Of a DNA stretch of 28,436 nt, positions 7,578-14,907 are shown piece after piece. Position numbers and translations under genes: made by a program. The notes below the pieces were generated by a model. It did no database searches and had not been told where the DNA came from. It worked only from the letters and a program-made list of their open reading frames with translations. Source of the DNA: an uncultured Clostridia bacterium (GTDB lineage Bacteria; Bacillota; Clostridia; Christensenellales; Pumilibacteraceae); the NCBI GenBank assembly GCA_947589145.1, contig CANQCB010000004.1, positions 1 through 28,436 of the forward strand. Direction: 5' to 3'. Position 1 is the first letter of the stretch, and each line of letters starts with the position of its first letter.

Positions 7578-7606
7578 TTGACACAAACGCTTTACTGTGC
7601 TAAACT
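7578..7606 (+). promoter_or_regulatory. Promoter of the yerC-pcrA-ligA operon
   Basis: TTGACA (7578-7583), a 17-base spacer, then TAAACT (7601-7606, four of six consensus bases). It begins just after the stop of the preceding gene. A dyad overlaps the -10 (see the operator entry). Confidence 0.75.
7590..7605 (+). promoter_or_regulatory. Candidate TrpR/YerC-type operator (autoregulation)
   Basis: CTTTA (7590-7594), six bases, TAAAC (7601-7605): an inverted repeat with one mismatch, overlapping the -10 of the yerC promoter. The same half-sites with the same 6-base centre form the core of the inverted repeat on the hisZ promoter (26092-26107). Autorepression by the encoded TrpR-like protein is my inference. 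Confidence 0.45.
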
Positions 7607-7633
7607 GTTTATAAAAATACAGGCAGGCGCGTT

Positions 7634-7933
7634 ATGAACGACAAACTGAAAAATGAGCATACCGATTATTTCTACAAGGCGGTTTTGAGTCTCAAAACGG
7701 TGGAAGAGTGTTATAATTTCTTTGAGGACGTATGTACGGTCGCTGAAATTCGCGAAATGGCGCAACGGTTATTTGTTGCGCGGTTGTTGGACGACGGTAA
7801 AACCTATCAGGAAATATCGTCAAAGACCGGCGCTTCCACGGCTACGATAAGCCGAATAAACAAGTGTTTGGAATACGGCACAGACGGATACAAAACCGTA
7901 CTCGGGAGATTGAAAAATAATGACAACGCTTGA
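7634..7933 (+). CDS. yerC: TrpR-superfamily regulator, YerC/YecD (HisR) type
   Basis: This 99-residue protein belongs to the TrpR-like YerC/YecD family of small all-helical DNA-binding dimers. Family sequence runs from LSLKTVEECYNFFEDVCTV (18-36) into a helix-turn-helix at about 56-79 (KTYQEISSKTGASTATISR). Its position directly before pcrA and ligA matches Bacillus, where yerC precedes pcrB-pcrA-ligA. From memory, comparative regulon work on Firmicutes assigns a TrpR-family regulator called HisR to histidine biosynthesis. The dyads here and at the hisZ promoter suggest this protein is that regulator, with histidine or a related signal as co-repressor. That is inference. The ribosome site is weak (AGGCAGG). 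The last 14 bases overlap pcrA. Confidence 0.88.
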   Translation: MNDKLKNEHTDYFYKAVLSLKTVEECYNFFEDVCTVAEIREMAQRLFVARLLDDGKTYQEISSKTGASTATISRINKCLEYGTDGYKTVLGRLKNNDNA

Positions 7934-10106
7934 CGGGCTGAATGACGCTCAACTTGCCGCGGCGCTTGAAACGGAAGGTGCTGTTCTCGTCACTGCCGGG
8001 GCAGGAAGCGGCAAAACGCGACTGTTGACCCATAGAATTGCGCATATCGTCCGAGACCTCAACGTCGATCCGTATAATGTGCTTGCCATAACATTTACGA
8101 ATAAAGCCGCGGATGAAATGAAAAACCGAATTTATGCGCTTATTGGAGAAACGGAAATTTGGATCTCCACGTTTCACTCTATGTGCGCAAAAATTCTCCG
8201 CAGATTTTCTTCCAAGCTTGGATATTCTTCGAATTTTACCATTTATGCACAGGATGAGTCCGAACGTGCAATAAAGCAAATAACCAAAGATTTGGACTAC
8301 GCCGACGACAGTTTTTACAAAAAAGCCGTTCGGTGTATTTCCGATGCAAAAAGTCGCGGGCTAACGCCGGAAGGATATGCAAATGAAAATGCATTTTTGC
8401 CCGATACGGAGGATATTTGCAAAATTTACCAGAAATATGAGGAAACTCTCGCGAGCAATAACGCAATGGATTTTGACGACTTATTACTGAAAACTCTTGA
8501 CTTGTTCGAAAATTATTCCGACGTACTCGAACACTATCAACACCGTTTTAAGTATATTCATGTCGACGAATTTCAAGATACCAACTCCATACAGTATGAT
8601 ATCGTGCGTATGCTTGCAGGCGGTTACGGTAATTTATTCGTAGTCGGCGATGAGGATCAAAGCATATACGGTTGGCGCGGCGCCGACGTTACGAATATGC
8701 AACGTTTCGTTGAGGATTTCGGCGCTAAAATTTTCAAACTCGAAAGAAATTATCGCTCCACGGAAAACATTCTCAAAGCGGCAAACAATCTGATTAAAAA
8801 CAACGTTTCTCGGATAGATAAAAACCTTTGGTCCGATTTGGGCAGGGGAGAAAGCGTAGTCGCATATCGAGCGAACGACGAGTCGGGCGAAGCGGACTAT
8901 ATCGTCAATACTATCAATAAACTTATGCGAAACAACGGATACCGTCCGCACGACTTTGCGGTGCTTATGAGAATAAACGCACTGTCAAGCTTAATCGAAA
9001 AGCGGTTTATACGGTATAATATTCCGTATAAAGTATACGGCGGATTTAAGTTCTATGACCGTAAAGAAGTTAAAGACGTAATTGCGTATCTTCGCATTCT
9101 GTCCAATCACGCCGATGACGAGGCTATTATGCGAGTAATAAATTTTCCCAAGCGCGGTATCGGCGATAAAACGGTACAGGCATTGAGGGATTATTGCGCG
9201 AACAAAGGGCTTAATCTTTTCGAAGTTTTGATAAATATCGAGAACAGCGATCTTGCTCCTTTGCATATCAAAAAACTCAAACCTTTCGGCGATTTATTAA
9301 AATCGCTTGCCGAATACAAAACGCACGCGACGATTTCCGAACTCACCGAAAAGCTGATCAAAGACGCCGATATCAAAAAAGCATACGCAGAAGATACGGA
9401 AGAAAATACCACTCGGAAATTAAACATAGACCAATTTATTTCATCCGTCAGGGAGTCCGAGAAGAACAGAGGCGGTTCGTTGGAAGATTTTCTCGAAGAA
9501 GTTACACTTTATACCGAGGGCGACGAGGAAAGCAGCGATTCCGTATTTTTATCCACAGTACACAGTGCGAAAGGTATGGAATTTCGCTGTGTGTTCATAA
9601 TCGGAACAGAGGAGGGACTTTTTCCTCTTTCTCGAGCGACCGACGAAACAGACGACCTCGAAGAAGAGCGCAGGCTGATGTACGTTGCCATTACGCGCGC
9701 AAAGGAACGATTATTCCTTACTTATTGCAGTTCAAGATACATATACGGAGAACCAAAATATGTGAAAGCAAGTAGATTTTTCGAGGAAATAGATCCCTCG
9801 TTTGCAAGTTCGCAAATGGCTAAATCGGATTACGATTCAAAACAGCGCTTCTCATATAATACCAATGCTCCCAAATATTCCGACGCTCCGAAAATCGGCG
9901 GTGTAGCGGGGCAAAATTCCGCCGTTAAGCGAGACAATTCCATTAAAGATTACACTATCGGTACGCGCGTTATGCATAAAAAATTCGGAGAGGGCGTTGT
10001 TGTGGGAATTACGAATATCGGATTAAACTCGTATATTGAAATAAATTTCGACTCCGTCGGCAAAATGACTTTATCGCTTGCATTCGCACCTATAACAAAA
10101 TTATGA
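7920..10106 (+). CDS. pcrA: ATP-dependent DNA helicase PcrA (UvrD/Rep family)
   Basis: PcrA is a 3'-5' superfamily-1A helicase for repair, clearing replication-transcription conflicts and rolling-circle replication. Helicase motifs appear in order: Walker A AGAGSGKTR (26-34), motif II VDEFQDTN (215-222), motif III VGDEDQSIYGWRGAD (242-256), then YVAITRAKERL near the end of domain 2A. The 728-residue length is normal. The last 50 residues (from YTIGTRVMHKKFGEG) form the Tudor-like domain that in PcrA contacts RNA polymerase. Its start lies inside the yerC end (14-base overlap) and its stop overlaps ligA as ATGA, so the three genes are one operon. Unlike Bacillus, pcrB is absent from the cluster. 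Confidence 0.97.
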   Translation: MTTLDGLNDAQLAAALETEGAVLVTAGAGSGKTRLLTHRIAHIVRDLNVDPYNVLAITFTNKAADEMKNRIYALIGETEIWISTFHSMCAKILRRFSSKLGYSSNFTIYAQDESERAIKQITKDLDYADDSFYKKAVRCISDAKSRGLTPEGYANENAFLPDTEDICKIYQKYEETLASNNAMDFDDLLLKTLDLFENYSDVLEHYQHRFKYIHVDEFQDTNSIQYDIVRMLAGGYGNLFVVGDEDQSIYGWRGADVTNMQRFVEDFGAKIFKLERNYRSTENILKAANNLIKNNVSRIDKNLWSDLGRGESVVAYRANDESGEADYIVNTINKLMRNNGYRPHDFAVLMRINALSSLIEKRFIRYNIPYKVYGGFKFYDRKEVKDVIAYLRILSNHADDEAIMRVINFPKRGIGDKTVQALRDYCANKGLNLFEVLINIENSDLAPLHIKKLKPFGDLLKSLAEYKTHATISELTEKLIKDADIKKAYAEDTEENTTRKLNIDQFISSVRESEKNRGGSLEDFLEEVTLYTEGDEESSDSVFLSTVHSAKGMEFRCVFIIGTEEGLFPLSRATDETDDLEEERRLMYVAITRAKERLFLTYCSSRYIYGEPKYVKASRFFEEIDPSFASSQMAKSDYDSKQRFSYNTNAPKYSDAPKIGGVAGQNSAVKRDNSIKDYTIGTRVMHKKFGEGVVVGITNIGLNSYIEINFDSVGKMTLSLAFAPITKL

Positions 10107-12040
10107 CAAAAAATCAAGAAGAAAAAATGAATAAACTTGTCGAGCAACTCAACGAGTATGCATACCGCTACTATGTGCTCGACGACCCGTCTGTCGCGGA
10201 TAACGTCTATGACAGATTATACGATGAACTCGTTTCTCTCGAAAGAGACACGGGCGTTGTTTTGGAGCACTCTCCGACAAGGCGAGTAGGCGGTGAACCC
10301 ATAAAAGCGTTCGGTTCGCACACTCATATTAACAGACTGTATTCTTTGGATAAATGTCAGAGTTTCGACGAACTTCGGGCATGGGACGCAAAGGTTAAAA
10401 AAGCGGTTGGCAATGTTTTATATACTCTCGAATACAAGCTCGACGGATTGACGCTCGTCCTTACTTATGAAAACGGCAAATTGAAAGGGGCGGCAACGCG
10501 CGGAAACGGAGTAGTGGGCGAGGACGTAACCGAGCAAGCGAGAACTATCAGATCGATTCCCTTGACAATTCCATTCGGCGGCGTTGCGGAAGCGAAAGGC
10601 GAGTGCATAATGCGCCGCTCGGCATTTCGCAAATATAACGAATTGACCGACGAACCGCTGAAAAACCCCCGAAATGCGGCGGCGGGAGCAATCAGAAATC
10701 TTGACCCGAAAATTACGGCGTCGAGGAAATTGGATCTTATCTTTTACGATGTAAATTTTATCGACGGTGAAGATATCGAAACACAGTCGGACGGTGTAAC
10801 TTGGCTGAAAAATAACAAATTTAAGACGGAAATGCTCAGTACTACGTCTGACATAGAAGAAATTATCTCGCAAATCAAGAATGTAAACAGAGACGCGCTC
10901 GATTTCGATATCGACGGAATGGTAATAAAAATCGATGATTATTCCATACGGGAAAAGCTTGGTTTCACAGACAAATTTCCGCGTTGGGCAATAGCCTATA
11001 AGTTCGAAGCCGAAGAAACGACGACGGTACTTAAAGACGTAATATGGCAGGTGGGGCGTACGGGTAAATTAACCCCGCTCGCAATTCTCGATCCTGTCGT
11101 GCTTTGCGGCGCAACGGTTCGCAGAGCAACATTGAATAACTACGGCGACATTCTCAGAAAAAGAGTCAAGAAGAACTGTACCGTATTTATCAGAAGAAGT
11201 AACGACGTAATTCCCGAAATTCTTGCGGCCGCGGAGGGCACGGGAGACGGCGACATACAACTCCCTTCGGTATGCCCGGCATGCGGCGCAAAACTCGTCG
11301 AATACGGCGCGCATATTTTTTGTCCGAACTCAAACGGTTGCAGACCTCAAATCGTTGCGAAACTTTCCCATTTCGTTTCGAAAAGTTGCATGGACATAGA
11401 CGGTTTAAGCGACAAGACTTTGGAATTGTTCTTTGACGAACTTGGCGTCACGCAGGCTTATGAATTATATGACATAACTCCCGACAGACTTATCAACCTC
11501 GACTCTTTTAAGGAGAAAAAATCGGAGAATATTTGCAAGGCAATAGAAAACAGCAAATCGGTAAAACTCTCTGCATTTATCAATGCTCTCGGGATTCCGA
11601 ATGTCGGGAAAAAACTTGCCGACGATCTTGCGGAGCATTACGGAAGTCTTGACGCTTTGATGGCGGCAAGCAAAGAAGAGTTATCCGCAATCGACGACAT
11701 CGGCGACATTGTAGCGTCCGATATTTTCGGTTATTTCTCCGAAAAACGCGACTTCATAAATAAATTACTTTCGAAAGGCATCAAAATCGTTTCGACGAAA
11801 AAATCGGAAGGAATTTTCAGCGGGGAATATGTGGTTTTAACGGGAACGTTATCCTCTATGACGCGCGGAAAAGCCTCAGAAATTATAGAAGCGCAGGGCG
11901 GGAAAGTCCAATCGAGCGTAACAAAAGAAACCACTCTCGTTGTTGCCGGGGAAAATGCCGGAAGCAAACTTGCGAAAGCGCAGGCAACGGGGAAAAAGAT
12001 AATTAACGAAAGCGAGTTTTTGTCCTTGATAAACGCTTGA
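10103..12040 (+). CDS. ligA: NAD-dependent DNA ligase LigA
   Basis: LigA seals nicks in replication and repair, using NAD as AMP donor. The 645-residue protein has the N-terminal Ia domain (YYVLDDPSVADNVYDRLYDE). The adenylated lysine is K112 in EYKLDGL, followed by GAATRGNGVVGEDVT and an OB fold. A four-cysteine zinc finger starts CPACG and has C-x2-C-x12-C-x5-C spacing. Helix-hairpin-helix repeats (IPNVGKKLADDL, IDDIGDIVASDI) and a C-terminal BRCT domain (VVLTGTLSSMTRGKA) complete it. It is slightly shorter than the roughly 670 residues common in the family but lacks no domain. It is translationally coupled to pcrA. I see no terminator after it; a promoter for yicC overlaps its stop codon. 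Confidence 0.97.
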   Translation: MTKNQEEKMNKLVEQLNEYAYRYYVLDDPSVADNVYDRLYDELVSLERDTGVVLEHSPTRRVGGEPIKAFGSHTHINRLYSLDKCQSFDELRAWDAKVKKAVGNVLYTLEYKLDGLTLVLTYENGKLKGAATRGNGVVGEDVTEQARTIRSIPLTIPFGGVAEAKGECIMRRSAFRKYNELTDEPLKNPRNAAAGAIRNLDPKITASRKLDLIFYDVNFIDGEDIETQSDGVTWLKNNKFKTEMLSTTSDIEEIISQIKNVNRDALDFDIDGMVIKIDDYSIREKLGFTDKFPRWAIAYKFEAEETTTVLKDVIWQVGRTGKLTPLAILDPVVLCGATVRRATLNNYGDILRKRVKKNCTVFIRRSNDVIPEILAAAEGTGDGDIQLPSVCPACGAKLVEYGAHIFCPNSNGCRPQIVAKLSHFVSKSCMDIDGLSDKTLELFFDELGVTQAYELYDITPDRLINLDSFKEKKSENICKAIENSKSVKLSAFINALGIPNVGKKLADDLAEHYGSLDALMAASKEELSAIDDIGDIVASDIFGYFSEKRDFINKLLSKGIKIVSTKKSEGIFSGEYVVLTGTLSSMTRGKASEIIEAQGGKVQSSVTKETTLVVAGENAGSKLAKAQATGKKIINESEFLSLINA

Positions 12041-12065
12041 TTTGGGACGTAATTAGTGTTATTAT
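12037..12065 (+). promoter_or_regulatory. Promoter of the yicC-to-rpe operon
   Basis: TTGATT (12037-12042, across the ligA stop), a 17-base spacer, then TATTAT (12060-12065) preceded by TGT, an extended -10. A TATAAT at 12063-12068 overlaps it but would need a 20-base spacer. Transcription should start near 12072. Confidence 0.6.
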
Positions 12066-12084
12066 AATATATTGAGGTGAACTG

Positions 12085-12960
12085 ATGAAAAGTATGACCG
12101 GCTACGGAAAAGGCGAATTTTTCGGAAAAAACAGAAAAGTTACCATAGAACTCAAATCCGTAAACAACAGGTATCTTGAAATTAATTCGCGTTTTTCGAA
12201 AGCTCTCGGCTTTGTTGAAGACGTCGTAAAAAAGCAAATACAGGAAGTAATCAAACGCGGCAGCGTCGACGTTTTTTATACATACGAAATTATCGGCGAA
12301 AGCGATAAGGTCGTATCGCTGGACATTCCTCTCGCTAACGAGTATAAATCCGCGGCAAATACTTTACGAGACGAACTCGGACTTGCCGATGACATTACCG
12401 CAATGTCGATTTTGAAAATGCCCGACGTAATAAACGTAACCGCTGCGGAAGACGATAAGGAAGAAATTAAGTCGTTATTTGCTTCGGCAACCGAAATAGC
12501 GGCTCGCGAACTCGATCAGATGCGCGAGCAAGAAGGCGCTTCTATCAAAGAGGATTTCGAAAAACTTGTCGGAAATATCGAGCAATCTCTTCGCGCGGTG
12601 ATCGTGAGAGCGCCCGACGTTATTGTCGATTATCGCGATAAAATCTCAAAACGTATTGCGGAACTTCTCGGAGACGTGAAAATCGATGAAATGCGAATAG
12701 CCATGGAAGCGGCGATTTTTGCGGATAAATGCGATGTCAACGAGGAAATTTCCCGTTTGACTTCGCATATCGCGCAATTCAGAGCGACGATAAGCTCAAA
12801 CGAGCCGCAGGGCAGGCGTTTGGATTTCCTTTCACAGGAGATGAACAGAGAAATTAACACGATGGGCAGCAAGGCGAACGACCTCGAACTTACAAAACTC
12901 GTTATCGAAATGAAAAACGAACTCGAAAAAATAAAGGAGCAGATCAGAAACGTCGAATGA
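12085..12960 (+). CDS. yicC: YicC/YloC family endoribonuclease
   Basis: The 291-residue protein starts MKSMTGYGKGEF and continues IELKSVNNRYLEINSRF, the hallmark of the YicC N-terminal domain. It ends in the DUF1732-type helical domain (SHIAQFRATISSNEPQGRRLDFLSQEMNREINTMGSK, in shortened view FLSQEMNREINTMGSK). Members are described as endoribonucleases acting in RNA turnover. A strong GAGGTGA ribosome site (12074-12080) precedes the ATG. Its stop overlaps gmk as ATGA. In Bacillus yloC is followed by remA and then gmk; remA is missing here. Confidence 0.93.
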   Translation: MKSMTGYGKGEFFGKNRKVTIELKSVNNRYLEINSRFSKALGFVEDVVKKQIQEVIKRGSVDVFYTYEIIGESDKVVSLDIPLANEYKSAANTLRDELGLADDITAMSILKMPDVINVTAAEDDKEEIKSLFASATEIAARELDQMREQEGASIKEDFEKLVGNIEQSLRAVIVRAPDVIVDYRDKISKRIAELLGDVKIDEMRIAMEAAIFADKCDVNEEISRLTSHIAQFRATISSNEPQGRRLDFLSQEMNREINTMGSKANDLELTKLVIEMKNELEKIKEQIRNVE

Positions 12961-13544
12961 GTAAAGGTTTGCTTATCGTTTTATCCGGACCGTCGGGAGT
13001 CGGAAAAGGGACGATTTATTCCCGACTTCTGAAAACGTTGCCCAATCTTACGGTGTCCGTTTCCGTTACAACGCGTAAACCGAGAGAGGGCGAAATTAAC
13101 GGCGTTCATTATTATTTTACTACCAAGCCCGAATTTACGGAAATGCGCGACAGGGGAGAACTGCTCGAATATGCCGAAACGGTAGGAAATTTCTACGGTA
13201 CGCCCAAGACGCCCGTGTTGAAAAAACTCGACGACGGCGTTGACGTGATTTTGGAAATAGACGTAAAGGGCGCAAAGCAAATAAAGCGCGTATATCCCGA
13301 CTGCATAACTATTTTCATCCTTCCTCCGAGCGAGGAAGAATTGAAAAAACGTCTTGTCGGGCGCGGAACGGAAACAGCGGAACAGGTGCGCGCGCGGCTT
13401 GCTCTCGCAAAAGAGGAAATCGCTCAAAGCGGTTACTTCGATTACAATGTAATCAATAACGATATTGACGTCGCAACCGACGATATAATTAAAATCATTA
13501 AAAAGCAAAAGGAGAGTAAAAATGTTAATCGATCCGCCTATTGA
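12957..13544 (+). CDS. gmk: Guanylate kinase
   Basis: Guanylate kinase phosphorylates GMP to GDP in the cytoplasm, feeding GTP and ppGpp pools. The 195-residue protein has the P-loop GPSGVGKGT (11-19), the GMP-binding TTRKPREGEINGVHYYF segment, and the lid region RLVGRGTETAEQVRARL. It is coupled to yicC by an ATGA overlap. Its final 23 bases overlap rpoZ in another frame, which adds a short C-terminal tail (ESKNVNRSAY) beyond the usual end of the fold. Confidence 0.97.
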   Translation: MSKGLLIVLSGPSGVGKGTIYSRLLKTLPNLTVSVSVTTRKPREGEINGVHYYFTTKPEFTEMRDRGELLEYAETVGNFYGTPKTPVLKKLDDGVDVILEIDVKGAKQIKRVYPDCITIFILPPSEEELKKRLVGRGTETAEQVRARLALAKEEIAQSGYFDYNVINNDIDVATDDIIKIIKKQKESKNVNRSAY

Positions 13545-13722
13545 TAAACTCATCGAAAAGATAGGTTGCAAATATGCGCTTGTATGCCTTGTGACCAAAC
13601 GTGCGCGCGATCTCCAACAGAAGATCAGCGAGGACGGAGCACTTTCGCCCGATACAAACCCCATATCTTATGCCGCAAGCGAAGTGTATAGCGGTACCGT
13701 CGAGCCTTTATACGAAGATTAA
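13522..13722 (+). CDS. rpoZ: RNA polymerase omega subunit
   Basis: Omega is a small subunit that helps fold and assemble the beta-prime subunit of RNA polymerase. The 66-residue product (MLIDPPIDKLIEKIGCKYAL, then VTKRARDL and NPISYAASEVYSG) matches Gram-positive omega in length and in the KxALVCLVTKRARDL core. An AAGGAG ribosome site about 9 bases upstream supports ATG 13522, although it lies inside gmk. The gmk-rpoZ-coaBC order is the Bacillota standard. The stop TAA shares its last A with the coaBC ATG. Confidence 0.92.
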   Translation: MLIDPPIDKLIEKIGCKYALVCLVTKRARDLQQKISEDGALSPDTNPISYAASEVYSGTVEPLYED

Positions 13723-14903
13723 TGAATCTCAAAGGAAAATGCGTGCTTGTAGGTGTAACCGGGGGCATAGCGGCTTATAAAATATGCGACCTCGTTTCGT
13801 CTCTGCGGAAGCAAGGCGCGGAAGTTTGCGTTGCAATGACAAAAAACGCAACCGAATTCGTTTCACCGCTTACCTTTGAAACGCTCAGCGCAAATAAAGT
13901 CACCGTAGACACGTTCGACCCCACGCGAAAATGGGAAGTCGAACATATTTCTCTTGCAAAAAAAGCAAACGTGTGCGTGATCGCACCTTGCACTGCCGAC
14001 TTTGCGGCTAAGCTCGCGTGCGGCATTGCCGACGACTTTTTATCCACGACGGTCATGGCGTGCACTTGTCCGATACTTATCGCTCCCGCCATGAACACAA
14101 ATATGCTCAATTCCGAAGCATACAGAGCGAACGAAAGAACATTAAAGTCGCGCGGAGTGCATTTTGTTGCAACCGAGAGCGGAATGCTTGCGTGCGGAGA
14201 TATTGGCGACGGGAGAATGGCCGAACCGCAAGTAATAGAAAAAGCGATTGTCGATTTGTTGTTTCCCAAAAAAGATTACGACGGTAAAACGGTGTTGATC
14301 ACCGCGGGGGGAACGGTAGAATTTCTCGATCCCGTAAGGTATATCGGGAACAAATCGAGCGGAAAAATGGGAGCGGCGCTTGCAAAAGCCGCGGCAGATC
14401 GAGGAGCGAAAGTAATTCTTGTTTGCGGAAAAGTCTCCGTGGACGTAAACGACAGTCGCTATGAGCGAATAAATGTAACAACCACGAGAGAAATGTATAA
14501 TGCGGTTATGGCGAACTACAAACGCGCGGACGTTATTATAAAAGCGGCGGCGCCTTGCGATTTCAGACCGGTAACCGCGTTTGATGAAAAAATCAAATCG
14601 GACAAGCCGCTTACCGCGGTTTTCGAAAAAACAGAAGATATTGCGGAGGCAGTGGGTGCGGTTAAGGAAAATCGAAAACTTATAGTCTTTGCCGCCGAAA
14701 CGCAAAATCTCATAAAAAACGCAGAAAATAAATTGAAAAACAAGCATGCCGATATGGTTGTTGCCAACGACGTAACGAAAGAAGGCGCAGGCTTTGAAAC
14801 CGATACAAATATTGCAACTTTGATTACTCAGAATTCGGTCGAGAGCCTTCCCAAAATGACAAAGTTAGAATTAGCGGAAATTATACTTGACAGGATAAAT
14901 TAA
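13722..14903 (+). CDS. coaBC: Bifunctional phosphopantothenoylcysteine decarboxylase / synthetase CoaBC (Dfp)
   Basis: CoaBC performs two steps of coenzyme A synthesis: joining 4'-phosphopantothenate to cysteine, then FMN-dependent decarboxylation to 4'-phosphopantetheine. The 393-residue protein has the flavoprotein CoaC half first: GVTGGIAAYK (11-20), catalytic H75 in VEHIS, PAMNTNML (122-129) and the substrate-loop C158 in ACGDIGDGRMAEP. The CoaB half follows from TAGGTVEFLDPVRYIGNKSS, with KSDKPL and later DMVVANDV. The PxMNxxMW motif ends in Leu rather than Trp. All core catalytic residues are present. It overlaps rpoZ by one base and lies 4 bases before priA. Confidence 0.97.
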   Translation: MNLKGKCVLVGVTGGIAAYKICDLVSSLRKQGAEVCVAMTKNATEFVSPLTFETLSANKVTVDTFDPTRKWEVEHISLAKKANVCVIAPCTADFAAKLACGIADDFLSTTVMACTCPILIAPAMNTNMLNSEAYRANERTLKSRGVHFVATESGMLACGDIGDGRMAEPQVIEKAIVDLLFPKKDYDGKTVLITAGGTVEFLDPVRYIGNKSSGKMGAALAKAAADRGAKVILVCGKVSVDVNDSRYERINVTTTREMYNAVMANYKRADVIIKAAAPCDFRPVTAFDEKIKSDKPLTAVFEKTEDIAEAVGAVKENRKLIVFAAETQNLIKNAENKLKNKHADMVVANDVTKEGAGFETDTNIATLITQNSVESLPKMTKLELAEIILDRIN

Positions 14904-14907
14904 GAGA

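Noticed and set aside
13522..13544. The 23-base overlap of gmk and rpoZ as a sign of a frameshift
   Set aside because: Both products keep their full conserved domains, so this is a tight overlap with a short extra gmk tail rather than an error.
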